The translations under genes and the position numbers were made by a program. A stretch of DNA of 26,246 nt, from positions 1-26,246 of the forward strand of contig JAFGFP010000003.1 of NCBI GenBank assembly GCA_016931015.1, read 5' to 3'. The notes beneath the pieces were generated by a model. The model did no database searches. It was not told the DNA's origin and saw only the letters and a list, made by a program, of their open reading frames with translations. This document shows positions 7,623 through 15,057 of this stretch, in pieces (positions within the stretch are counted from its first letter, which is position 1; each line of letters starts with the position of its first letter). Origin of the DNA: Dehalococcoidales bacterium (GTDB lineage: Bacteria > Chloroflexota > Dehalococcoidia > Dehalococcoidales > UBA5760).

Positions 7623-9152
7623 ATGGCTAAGGCAGTCTTAGTGGTGGATATGCTCCGCTGCTTTCTGGAAACGGGCCATCCCCTGTATGCCGGAGACAAG
7701 GCGCGCGGCATCATCCCTAATGTCCGGCGCTTGCTGGAGCGGGAGCTAAAGGCGGGTTCCAGGGTATTCTTTATCGGCGACCGCCACGCCCCCGATGACC
7801 TTGAGTTTAAGATGTTCCCTCCCCACTGTATCGAGGGTACTCCGGGGGCTGAGGTCGTCCCGGAGCTGGCCGGGTATGCCGGGGAGGTTATCCCCAAGAA
7901 GCGTTACAGCAGCTTCTTCGCCACCTCGCTGGCTGAGGAGCTGGCTAAGCTCAAGCCCGAGAAGCTGGTGGTCTGCGGCGTCCTCACCGATATCTGCATC
8001 TTGCACACGGTGGCCGATGCCCGGAACCGCGACTACGAGGTCGAGGTGCCCCTCGACTGCGTCGCCTCCTCGGACGAGCGCGCCCACCGCTTCGCCCTGG
8101 AGCACATGGAAAAGGTATTGGGCGCTAAGCTGGTTAGCCCCAGAACCCGCCGCCTTAAACCGGCCCGGTTCGAGCCGTCCCCGGCGGTGCTTTCCGGGGA
8201 CACGGCCGATATCTATTTTGCGCGCACTCTGGAGGTATTGAAGCGGGAGAAACTGAACCCGGTGGCCACCATGGAGGTCTTCCCCGGCCGGGCCGGGATG
8301 CTCTGCGGTATCGAGGAGGTTAAGGCGCTGCTGGCCAGCGTTCTCCCCGAGGGAAACCGCAAGGTCTGGGCCCTGGCCGAGGGCGAGAGCATGGCTCGTA
8401 AAGAGGTGGTGCTCCGCATCACGGCCCCTTATCAGAGCTACGGCCTCTATGAGACGGCTATCTGCGGGACTTTGGCTCACTCCAGCGGCTGGGCGACGGC
8501 GGCCGGGGAGTGCGTGGCCGCCGCTCGGGGTATTCCCGTCACCAGCTTCGGCGCCCGGCACGTGCACCCCTCGGTAGCCGGGGTTATGGAGTATGCCGCC
8601 GTTATCGGTGGTTGCCACGGCTGCTCCAGTATCGTCGGCGCCCGGCTGGCCGGGCTGGAGCCCTCCGGCACCATGCCCCACGCTTTGATTATCGTTATCG
8701 GAGACACCGTTGAGGCCACCATTGCCTTCGATAAGTATATGCCGTCCGGGGTGCCCCGGGTATCTTTGGTGGATACCTTTAAGGACGAGGTCGAGGAGAG
8801 CCTGCGCGTGGCTCAGGCGCTGGGGAAGCGCTTAAAGAGCGTGCGCTTGGACACCCCCGGCGAGCGGGGTCGGGTTACCCCGGAACTGGTTAAAGAGGTG
8901 AGAGCCCGGCTGGATTTGGCCGGCTTTAAGAAGGTGGGTATCTTCGTCAGCGGCGGTCTCGACGTGGAGCGTATCAACCTGTTTTTAGAGAGCGGCGCTC
9001 CGGTTGACGGCTTCGGGGTGGGGAGCTATATCAGCGGGGCAAAACCGATTGACTTTACCGCCGACCTTCATGAGCTTGATGGAAAGCCGGTCGCCAAACG
9101 CGGCCGCATCCCCGGGGTTACCCCTAACCCCAGGCTGAAACGGGTGATGTAA
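7623..9152 (+). CDS. Fused nicotinamidase - nicotinate phosphoribosyltransferase
   Basis: One 509-residue frame joins two enzymes of NAD salvage. Residues 1 to about 175 form an isochorismatase-fold nicotinamidase: catalytic Asp9 (VVDM), metal ligands Asp53 and His55 (GDRH) and His68 (PPHC), EGTPGAE, Lys92/93 (PKKRYSSF) and the nucleophile Cys125 (GVLTDICIL). After a short Pro/Arg-rich linker, residues from about 195 to the end form a compact nicotinate phosphoribosyltransferase: FGARHVHP (310-316), GTMPHALI with His353, LVDTFKDE (382-389), VSGGLD (442-447) and GVGSYI. The product would convert nicotinamide to nicotinate and then NaMN. No stop or frame break separates the halves. ATG 7623 follows AGGAG by 11 bases; another nearby ATG (7615) is out of frame. 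The symbols pncA and pncB apply to the two halves. Confidence 0.9.
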   Translation: MAKAVLVVDMLRCFLETGHPLYAGDKARGIIPNVRRLLERELKAGSRVFFIGDRHAPDDLEFKMFPPHCIEGTPGAEVVPELAGYAGEVIPKKRYSSFFATSLAEELAKLKPEKLVVCGVLTDICILHTVADARNRDYEVEVPLDCVASSDERAHRFALEHMEKVLGAKLVSPRTRRLKPARFEPSPAVLSGDTADIYFARTLEVLKREKLNPVATMEVFPGRAGMLCGIEEVKALLASVLPEGNRKVWALAEGESMARKEVVLRITAPYQSYGLYETAICGTLAHSSGWATAAGECVAAARGIPVTSFGARHVHPSVAGVMEYAAVIGGCHGCSSIVGARLAGLEPSGTMPHALIIVIGDTVEATIAFDKYMPSGVPRVSLVDTFKDEVEESLRVAQALGKRLKSVRLDTPGERGRVTPELVKEVRARLDLAGFKKVGIFVSGGLDVERINLFLESGAPVDGFGVGSYISGAKPIDFTADLHELDGKPVAKRGRIPGVTPNPRLKRVM

Positions 9153-9161
9153 GGAGGCATG

Positions 9162-9953
9162 ATGCTGCTTCAGACGATCACCGCTTTTTTTACTTCGTTC
9201 TTTGCTGATCCCAGCGCCCTGGGGATTGGGCTGGCGATTTACTTTGGCGCTGTCTGGCTTACCCCGTACTATCCGCCCCTCTTTAAGCGGGCGCCTGTCT
9301 GGGTGGTCATGGTAATCAGCGCCTTTCTTACCCTGGCGGCGGCTGCCTTCATCCAGATTCCCCTCCAGGCTCTGGTGGGGCAGGGGATTGGTCGGTTCTG
9401 GAGCCAGGAGCTGGTCGCCAGCCACATCCTGCTCTTCGGGATACCGCAGATTTTGCTCAGCGGGCTGGTTCAGGAAGGGGCCAAGATGGTGCCCCTGGTC
9501 TGGTACTGGCGGCGTGAGGACAAGAGCCTCGACCCCAAGCTGGGCCTGGCTATCGGCGCTGCCGCCGGGGCCGCCTTCGGTATCTTCGAGGCGCAGTGGG
9601 TGCATAATCAAATCTTTGCCTCCGGCCTGCTGGGGACGATGCTGCAGACTCAGGGTATCCTGGCCCTGGTTGGTTTCTGGGAGCGGTTCTTCGTGGTGGC
9701 TGCCCACACCGCCTTCTCGGCGCTGGCCGGTTACGGACTGGCTAAGGGTAAGGGGTGGCAGTTTTATCTTGTCGCCTCCGGGCTGCACGCCCTGCTGAAC
9801 TACAGCGCGGTGCTGCTCACGGCGGGGGTGCTTACCTCCTTGCAGGTGGAGGTCTATTGTGCCGTCCTGGCGGTGGCGGTAACCGCCTGGGCGCTCTGGC
9901 TGCGCTGGCGGAGGACGCCGGACGACTACCAGTCCCAGATTAGTCCGGTGTGA
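9162..9953 (+). CDS. PrsW/YhfC-like glutamic-type intramembrane protease
   Basis: This is a polytopic membrane protein with about seven hydrophobic segments (roughly 21-38, 47-70, 87-105, 129-146, 168-193, 203-225, 230-248 counted from the ATG at 9159). Its conserved polar residues match the PrsW/CPBP-type membrane protease pattern: QEGAK (Glu106, Lys109), FGIFEAQ (Glu144), AAHTAFSALAGYG (His183) and SGLHALLN (His210). The first position of the classical EExxK is Gln here. Two ATG codons are adjacent (9159, 9162); AAGGAGG at 9151-9157 favours the second. It follows the fusion gene by about 6-9 bases and its 3' end overlaps the convergent tilS gene by 14 bases. PrsW enzymes process anti-sigma factors; the substrate here is unknown. 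Confidence 0.7.
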   Translation: MLLQTITAFFTSFFADPSALGIGLAIYFGAVWLTPYYPPLFKRAPVWVVMVISAFLTLAAAAFIQIPLQALVGQGIGRFWSQELVASHILLFGIPQILLSGLVQEGAKMVPLVWYWRREDKSLDPKLGLAIGAAAGAAFGIFEAQWVHNQIFASGLLGTMLQTQGILALVGFWERFFVVAAHTAFSALAGYGLAKGKGWQFYLVASGLHALLNYSAVLLTAGVLTSLQVEVYCAVLAVAVTAWALWLRWRRTPDDYQSQISPV

Positions 9954-11367
9954 AGCGGAGCTGTAGAACCCGCCTGGTTTCCCCGGTGACCTTAACCCGG
10001 TCGTCGATGCGTCCCCCGACCACCCAGACTATCTGGCTCGGGGAAGCGACCACGGGGACGTTCCGACGCCGCGAGCGGGGGATTTTGGCGTCAATCATGA
10101 ACCGGTTCAGCTTCTTGGGCTGGTTCATGCCCAGCGGCTGAAAGCGGTCGCCGGGCCGGCGCTCTCTCACCGAGAGCCTGTCGCCCGTCTTAGCCAGGTC
10201 AAAGCAGGCACTTAAGTCATCGTCATCTTCCATCGGCGGCGTTTGTTCGGTAACACTGGCCGTAACCCGCCAGCCGGGGAGCCGGGTCTCCCCGGGGATA
10301 TTTAAGGGTAGCTCCGCTGCGAGGGGTGGTTGGGGGGCCGGTGGTTCCTTCCCTAAGAGGTAGCGCTGGTATTCGATGATAAAGGTTAGGCCCCCGGGCA
10401 GGTTAAGGCTTCTTCCCGCCGGTTTATCCAGGGCGTTCATTACCTCCTCGATGTGGCGGGCCTCGATGTCCTTCAGGCTGCCGATGAGCTTATCCAGGGA
10501 AAGACGCAAGACCTGGCGCTTCATGGCCGGGGGTAGAGCGAGCAGGCGCTCTTTATCCAGGATGACCGTGTCTTTTTCGAGCCGGGCGATTTGGTTCCAG
10601 GCGCGGACTCCTTCTGCCTCCAGGAAGGCGAGGTCGTCGGCGGTCAGGCGCGCCGTGCGCAGTAGAGCCTCGACGATGCGGGGGTTATAACCTTTAAGTT
10701 GGGGCAGCAGCTTGAGGCGAATCCGGTTTCTTAACGGCGATAGCGACAGGTTGCTGGCGTCGAGCCGGGGGTTGAGGTCGTGCTCCCGGCAGTAGTCCTG
10801 GGTTTCCTCCCGGCTCATGCCGAGCAGGGGCCTAATGATAGTGAGGTTAGTATCGGCGGCCGGCCACTGGCTGCGGGGACAGAGTCCCTTAAGCCCCCTG
10901 GTGCCGCTCCCCCGGATCAGGTGCATCAGAATCGTCTCAATGTTATCGTCCCTGGTGTGCCCGACGGCTACCTCTCCGGCGCCGAGGGAGCTGGCGGTCT
11001 GGGCCAGGAAGCGATAGCGCACCTCGCGGGCGGCTTCCTCCAGCGAGATGCGTCTTTGCGCTTGGTACTCTTTTACCTCGCCCTTTTCTACGGTGAGGGG
11101 AATGCCCAGGCTTTGGGCCAGGTTAGCAACGTACTCGGCATCGGCCTCGGCCTCGGCGCCGCGCAGCTGGTGATTGAGGTGGGCGGCGTGGAGCTCGATG
11201 CCCAGCGTTTCCTTAAGTCCGTTCAGGATGTGGAGCAGACAGACCGAGTCGGGGCCGCCGGAGACGGCCACCACCAGGCAGGACTTCGGGGCCGGCGGGC
11301 AGTGCTCCCGGATGAAGCCCAGCACCCGTTCTGCCGGGGGCTCTTTTCGTTTCGCGGCGGCGCTCAT
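9940..11367 (-). CDS. tilS: tRNA(Ile)-lysidine synthase
   Basis: TilS attaches lysine to C34 of the tRNA-Ile anticodon so that it reads AUA. From the ATG at 11367 the protein is 475 residues, normal for the long form. The N-terminal PP-loop ATPase motif SGGPDS lies at residues 36-41. It is followed by HLNHQLRG, GHTRDDNIETILM and the LRNRIR motif, then a C-terminal TilS domain containing RRPGDRFQPLG, KKLNRFMIDAKIPRSRR and WVVGGRIDDRVKVT. The frame is open upstream to 11523, but that part overlaps the preceding gene, so I use the start 8 bases after that gene's stop. No strong ribosome binding site is visible, which suggests coupling to the upstream gene. The 3' end overlaps the PrsW-like gene on the other strand. 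Confidence 0.94.
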   Translation of the reverse strand: MSAAAKRKEPPAERVLGFIREHCPPAPKSCLVVAVSGGPDSVCLLHILNGLKETLGIELHAAHLNHQLRGAEAEADAEYVANLAQSLGIPLTVEKGEVKEYQAQRRISLEEAAREVRYRFLAQTASSLGAGEVAVGHTRDDNIETILMHLIRGSGTRGLKGLCPRSQWPAADTNLTIIRPLLGMSREETQDYCREHDLNPRLDASNLSLSPLRNRIRLKLLPQLKGYNPRIVEALLRTARLTADDLAFLEAEGVRAWNQIARLEKDTVILDKERLLALPPAMKRQVLRLSLDKLIGSLKDIEARHIEEVMNALDKPAGRSLNLPGGLTFIIEYQRYLLGKEPPAPQPPLAAELPLNIPGETRLPGWRVTASVTEQTPPMEDDDDLSACFDLAKTGDRLSVRERRPGDRFQPLGMNQPKKLNRFMIDAKIPRSRRRNVPVVASPSQIVWVVGGRIDDRVKVTGETRRVLQLRFTPD

Positions 11368-11375
11368 CTTTAAAG

Positions 11376-12023
11376 CTAGCTCGCTTGCAGAATGAGTTTG
11401 GTACGGTGTATTGATTTGGGACGCTCGGTAAAACCCAGGGCCAGGCTGACCTGCTCCGGCCTCCCCGAGCCGCTTGAGTCGCAGCGCAGCCTCATGCCGA
11501 TGCTGCCACCTGAGTCGTGCCACTCGCTAAGCCACAGGTCGTCGACTAGGGTCCTCAGGTCGTAGCTCCGCGGGCCGGTATCGCGGTAGTGCTGCCAGGG
11601 CAGGTTCTCTTTGGCGAGTAAATCGGCGATGGCGGCGGCTGCCTCCGCCTTCCCTTTTTCCGTCTCCACCGTAACCTGATATTCGGCGAACCTGACCTGC
11701 GCCTGCAGTGAGGGCTGGTTGGGGGCTATGGAGTTGGCCTGCCGGATTTCGATACCCGGAGGCAATTGCTGGCCCAGCGCGCCGCTGAAGAAGTGGGGGG
11801 AGACCGGTCGTGTCAGGAATACGTCCATCAGCTCGGCCTCGCTGGTTATCCCGATGGCCAGCGGTACGGCCAGGGATATCCTGGGGTGGGGGCTAAAGCC
11901 CTCGGAGTAGGCCAGAGGCAGCCGGGCCCGGTGGATGGCTCGGTGCCACAGGCGCACCATGTCGAGGTGGGAGATATACTTTACCTCGTCTCCCCGCGTA
12001 AATCTAACCCTCAGGCGGTACAT
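11376..12023 (-). CDS. TIGR03936/DUF2344 radical-SAM-associated protein
   Basis: The 215-residue protein matches the DUF2344 (PF10105) family: YRLRVRFTRGDEVKYISHLDM at the N-terminus, RARLPLAYSEGFSPHPRISLA and LAIGITSEAELMDV. Members are usually fused to, or encoded beside, a B12-binding radical SAM protein (TIGR03960); none is adjacent here. The biochemical role of the family is not established. The start overlaps the 3' end of the CNNM/CBS gene by 20 bases, and only a GGAG one base before the ATG is visible, so translation is probably coupled. Its stop is 8 bases before tilS, making a three-gene unit. In many bacteria this family sits near ribonuclease E/G or ribosomal protein genes rather than tilS, so this placement is worth noting. 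Confidence 0.85.
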   Translation of the reverse strand: MYRLRVRFTRGDEVKYISHLDMVRLWHRAIHRARLPLAYSEGFSPHPRISLAVPLAIGITSEAELMDVFLTRPVSPHFFSGALGQQLPPGIEIRQANSIAPNQPSLQAQVRFAEYQVTVETEKGKAEAAAAIADLLAKENLPWQHYRDTGPRSYDLRTLVDDLWLSEWHDSGGSIGMRLRCDSSGSGRPEQVSLALGFTERPKSIHRTKLILQAS

Positions 12024-13290
12024 GCTCCGTCTTCTTTTCCTTGATTATGAGCACCTCTTCTATCTTCAGGCCCCGCATCTTGGTGACTACTATCTTTAGC
12101 CCCTTGTAGCGTAGCTGTTTCCCCTGCTTCGGAATGCGCCCTAATAGGCTGAGGATAAAGCCGGCTACTGTTTCGTAGTCCTCGCCCTCGGGTAGCTCCA
12201 GCCCCATCTCTTCGTTGGCTTCCTCGACGCGCATACTGCCGTCGACGTGGAAGGTGTACTCGTTGATGGCTTCGTAGTCGCGGTCGGCCTCGGCAAGCTC
12301 GTCCCCGACCGGGCCGATAATCTCTTCCACCAGGCGGCTCAGGCTGACGATACCCGCCGTGCCGCCGTACTCGTCGACGACCACCGCCATGCGGTAGTTC
12401 TGCTCCTGCATCTCGGCAAAGAGCTCCCCGATGCGTTTCGTCTCCGGGGCGAAGTAGGCGGGGCGAATCAGGTCGTCGATGGTGCTGTCGTTGGTGATGG
12501 TGCCCTTGGCCAGGCCCATGAGTACGTCCTTCACCGAGAGGATGCCGACGACATTATCCAGGCTCTCCTCGTATACCGGGAAGCGGGACAGCGGCGATTC
12601 GGCATAGACGGTGAAGAAGTCGGCTATTTTAGTGCCTTTCTCAATCCAGATTACCTCGGTGCGGGGTACGGTTACCTCCCGTACCGGCCGGTCGCCGAAG
12701 TCGAAGACCTTGTGCAGCATCTCGGCCTCGGCCTCCTCGACCGTGCCTTCCTTGTGTCCTACCGAAATCATAGTCCGGATTTCCTCGGCGCTGACCAGAG
12801 ACCTGACTACCGGCTCGCCGCCGGCCAGCTTGCTGAACCTGGAAGCGATGGCGCTCAGCGCCAGCACTGCCGGGGCGAAGAGCCGGGAGGCCGCCTCGAC
12901 CGGTTTGGCCAGTTTTATGGACATTCGCTCGGCGTTATGGACGGCGATGAGCTTGGGGGTGCTCTCGCAGAAGATGAGCAGGATGACGCTGACCCCGATG
13001 GTGGCGATGAGAATACCCCAAGTCTCCCAGACGGAGATGGCGAGCACGGTGCCCAGGGCGGCGGCGGCGGTGTTGACCAGGTTGTTACCGGTCAGGATGG
13101 TGGAGAGCAGCTTCTCCGGGTGCCGCATCATTCTGGCTATCCTTTTGGCGCCGGGCACGCCGGTGCTCACCATGTGCTCCACTTTTACCCGTTGTAGGGC
13201 GGTAAAGGCTGTCTCCGCGCTGGAAAAGAAGGCGGACAGCAGGAGACAGATGATAAAAAGCGCCAGATATATCATTTCGGTACTCGTCAT
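12004..13290 (-). CDS. CNNM/CBS-domain membrane protein (HlyC/CorC family)
   Basis: The 428-residue protein has the standard three-part layout. An N-terminal CNNM transmembrane domain has helices at about residues 4-24, 63-83, 86-108 and 130-150 and contains SSAETAFTALQ and LTGNNLVNTAAAALGT. A CBS pair follows (about 195-320, including PRTEVIWI, SRFPVYEESLDNVVGILSVKD and VVDEYGGTAGIVS). A C-terminal CorC_HlyC domain is at about 340-420. Relatives are implicated in Mg/Co export or Mg homeostasis, and the haemolysin label is historical. The ATG at 13290 is preceded by GAGGTGA with good spacing, and a near-consensus promoter lies upstream. It heads the unit that continues with the DUF2344 gene and tilS. 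Confidence 0.92.
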   Translation of the reverse strand: MTSTEMIYLALFIICLLLSAFFSSAETAFTALQRVKVEHMVSTGVPGAKRIARMMRHPEKLLSTILTGNNLVNTAAAALGTVLAISVWETWGILIATIGVSVILLIFCESTPKLIAVHNAERMSIKLAKPVEAASRLFAPAVLALSAIASRFSKLAGGEPVVRSLVSAEEIRTMISVGHKEGTVEEAEAEMLHKVFDFGDRPVREVTVPRTEVIWIEKGTKIADFFTVYAESPLSRFPVYEESLDNVVGILSVKDVLMGLAKGTITNDSTIDDLIRPAYFAPETKRIGELFAEMQEQNYRMAVVVDEYGGTAGIVSLSRLVEEIIGPVGDELAEADRDYEAINEYTFHVDGSMRVEEANEEMGLELPEGEDYETVAGFILSLLGRIPKQGKQLRYKGLKIVVTKMRGLKIEEVLIIKEKKTEHVPPEG

Positions 13291-13356
13291 AGACTATCAC
13301 CTCGCTCTGGAGGACACCGGTTCTGGAAGTTCCTGTTTTGTTTCATTGATAAGTTC

Positions 13357-13385
13357 ATCATAGCATCGGCCTGAAGGGGTGTCAA
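13357..13385 (-). promoter_or_regulatory. Near-consensus sigma70 promoter for the CNNM-DUF2344-tilS unit
   Basis: On the minus strand TTGACA (13380-13385) and TATGAT (13357-13362, 5/6) are separated by exactly 17 bases. The start of transcription should be near 13350, leaving a leader of about 60 bases before the ATG at 13290. It is the best-matching promoter in the window. Confidence 0.8.
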
Positions 13386-13452
13386 AGGTGTTTCCTTCGT
13401 GGCGGCCTTATTAAAGCCGGCTCGCTGTTATCGTCACCGCTTTTATCTATGC

Positions 13453-13458
13453 TATAAT
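13453..13458 (+). promoter_or_regulatory. -10 box just upstream of tsaD
   Basis: A perfect TATAAT lies 9 bases before the tsaD ATG (13468). The -35 region is weak (TTATCG at 13428-13433, 19-base spacing). If used, the transcript would begin about 2-4 bases before the ATG. The GGGAG next to the ATG is only one base away and so is poorly placed as a ribosome binding site. Confidence 0.5.
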
Positions 13459-13467
13459 TTCGGGAGT

Positions 13468-14445
13468 ATGAAAATCTTGGGTATCGAGACCTCGTGTGAC
13501 GAGACGGCGGCGGCGGTGGTGGCCGACGGCAGGGTTATCCTCTCCAACCGGATTGCTTCACAGGTTGAAATCCACGCCCGCTACGGCGGTGTCGTCCCCG
13601 AGGTTGCCTCACGGCAGCACGTCCTGGCGGTGGTGCCGGTTATCGAGCAGGCGCTGGCCGAAGCCGAAACCGGCTGGGACGATCTGGACGGTATCGCCGT
13701 TACCTTCGGGCCGGGGCTGGCCGGCTCGCTGCTGGTGGGGGTTAATGTCGCCAAGGCTATCTCTCTGGCCCGTGGGCTGCCCATAGCCGGGGTCAATCAC
13801 CTGGAGGGCCATATCTACGCCAACTGGCTTAACGGTGCTGAGGTTCGCTTTCCGGTGCTGTGCCTAATCGTCTCCGGGGGACACAGCGACCTGGTCTTGA
13901 TGCGGGGGCACGGGGACTACGTGGCGGTGGGCCGGACGCGCGACGATGCCGCCGGGGAGGCCTTCGACAAAGCAGCCCGGATACTCGGCCTGGGCTACCC
14001 CGGCGGTCCGGCTATCGAGCGGGCGGCCAAGGGTGGGGTGGACATTCTCAAGCTGCCCCGCGCCTGGCTTAACGGGAGCTATGACTTTAGCTTTAGCGGA
14101 GTGAAGACGGCCCTGCTGCGCCTGGCGCAGGGGGACAAAATCTCGTCTCCGGCCGATGCCGCCGCTTCCTTTCAGGCGGCCGTGGTCGAGGTGCTGGTGG
14201 CTAAAACCGTAGCCGCCGCCAAGGAATACCGGGTTGGCCAGGTGCTGCTATCGGGGGGAGTGGCGGCTAACAAGCGGCTGCACGAGAAGCTGGCCCAGAA
14301 CTCCCCGGTTCCGGTGCTGGCCCCGGAGCTTATCCTGTGCACCGATAACGCCGCCATGATTGCCGCCGCCGGCTACTACCACTTTCAGGCGGGCAAGATA
14401 GACGGTCTGGGGCTGGACGTCGTGCCCGGACTCAAGCTGACTTAA
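13468..14445 (+). CDS. tsaD: tRNA N6-adenosine threonylcarbamoyltransferase
   Basis: TsaD transfers threonylcarbamoyl to A37 of ANN-decoding tRNAs, working with TsaB, TsaE and TsaC, none of which is in the window. From the ATG at 13468 the protein is 325 residues. It shows the family start KILGIETSCDETAAAVV, the metal-binding HLEGH (His111, His115), VSGGHSDL, DDAAGEAFDKAARILGLGYPGG, the DFSFSGVKTA motif, LLSGGVAANKRL and the late CTDNAAMIAAAG with the third metal ligand Asp. The reading frame is open to 13399, but the extra residues are not family-like, so the shorter start is used. Its position 9 bases after a TATAAT box suggests a very short or absent leader. Confidence 0.96.
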   Translation: MKILGIETSCDETAAAVVADGRVILSNRIASQVEIHARYGGVVPEVASRQHVLAVVPVIEQALAEAETGWDDLDGIAVTFGPGLAGSLLVGVNVAKAISLARGLPIAGVNHLEGHIYANWLNGAEVRFPVLCLIVSGGHSDLVLMRGHGDYVAVGRTRDDAAGEAFDKAARILGLGYPGGPAIERAAKGGVDILKLPRAWLNGSYDFSFSGVKTALLRLAQGDKISSPADAAASFQAAVVEVLVAKTVAAAKEYRVGQVLLSGGVAANKRLHEKLAQNSPVPVLAPELILCTDNAAMIAAAGYYHFQAGKIDGLGLDVVPGLKLT

Positions 14446-14649
14446 GGCGCTCGGGGCCGGCCTGACTGCTTCCGGGAAAACGACGGGTAAATTCGTTACG
14501 TCCCGAAAAATTAGTGCCGCGTGCAGCGGGAGCTATCCTGGCGGTAGTAGAAGTTTGATTAAAGTGTTACAATATTCTTGAGCATCCGTAAATGGTTGTT
14601 AATAGTTATGGTAGCGGTTGATACTTACGGTTTTTTGTAGGATTCTAAA

Positions 14650-14684
14650 TTAGTTAGCAGTCTAGACTTGAGAGTGCTAACTAA
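14650..14684 (+). promoter_or_regulatory. CIRCE operator (HrcA site) of groESL
   Basis: TTAGCAGTC (14654-14662), nine bases, then GAGTGCTAA (14672-14680) matches the CIRCE consensus with one mismatch in the left arm (G for C at 14660). The palindrome extends by TTAG/CTAA on each side. It overlaps the -35 region of the groES promoter, as expected for HrcA repression. No hrcA gene is in the window. Confidence 0.93.
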
Positions 14685-14697
14685 TTTATGATAAAAT
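14668..14697 (+). promoter_or_regulatory. groESL promoter
   Basis: TTGAGA (14668-14673) and TAAAAT (14692-14697) are spaced by 18 bases. Transcription would start near 14704, about 26 bases before groES. The -35 lies inside the CIRCE element. The rest of the 284-base gap behind tsaD (14446-14649) holds only weak inverted repeats, including CCGTAA...TTACGG before a T6 run near 14640, which could be a poor terminator. Confidence 0.65.
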
Positions 14698-14729
14698 AGG
14701 TTAATCTAAAACCAAGAGGGAGGACTTTG

Positions 14730-15026
14730 ATGGCAGAGAAGCTAAAACCGCTGGCTGACCGGGTGGTCGTCAAGCCCATCGAAAGGGAGACGGTAAGCAA
14801 AGGGGGCATCGTGCTCCCCGATACCGCCAAGGAGAAGCCGCAGGAGGGTAAGGTTATTGAGGTCGGTGATGGCCGGCTGTCGGACGATGGCAAGAGGCTG
14901 CCCATGGATGTCAAGAAGGGCGACATCGTGGTTTACGCCAAATACGGCGGCACCGAGATTAAGATTGGCGATGAAGACCTGATTATCCTGCGGGAAAGCG
15001 ACATTCTGGCTAAGAAGACCAAGTAA
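14730..15026 (+). CDS. groES: Co-chaperonin GroES
   Basis: The 98-residue product is a standard 10-kDa chaperonin lid: KLKPLADRVVVKPIE at the N-terminus, the mobile loop region around SKGGIVLPDTAKEKP, the GKVIEVGDG strand, and VKKGDIVVYAKYGGTEI...DLIILRESDILA at the C-terminus. The ATG at 14730 has GGGAGGA five bases upstream; a TTG one codon earlier is in frame but less likely. It is controlled by the CIRCE element upstream and is followed after 31 bases by groEL. Confidence 0.97.
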   Translation: MAEKLKPLADRVVVKPIERETVSKGGIVLPDTAKEKPQEGKVIEVGDGRLSDDGKRLPMDVKKGDIVVYAKYGGTEIKIGDEDLIILRESDILAKKTK

Positions 15027-15057
15027 CAAATTCGTTAGTTATAGAAGGAGGGGAAAA

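Noticed and set aside
12247..13197. A 316-residue plus-strand frame antisense to the CNNM/CBS gene
   Set aside because: It has low-complexity, Asp/Gly/Val-rich composition with no motifs, and the opposite frame is a clear membrane/CBS protein. Similar antisense frames at 1629-2516, 3672-4676, 7746-8681 and 17138-17986 were rejected for the same reason.
14589..14645. CCGTAA...TTACGG inverted repeat before T6, as a tsaD terminator
   Set aside because: The stem is only six base pairs with a loop of nearly 40 bases; it is mentioned only as a weak possibility.
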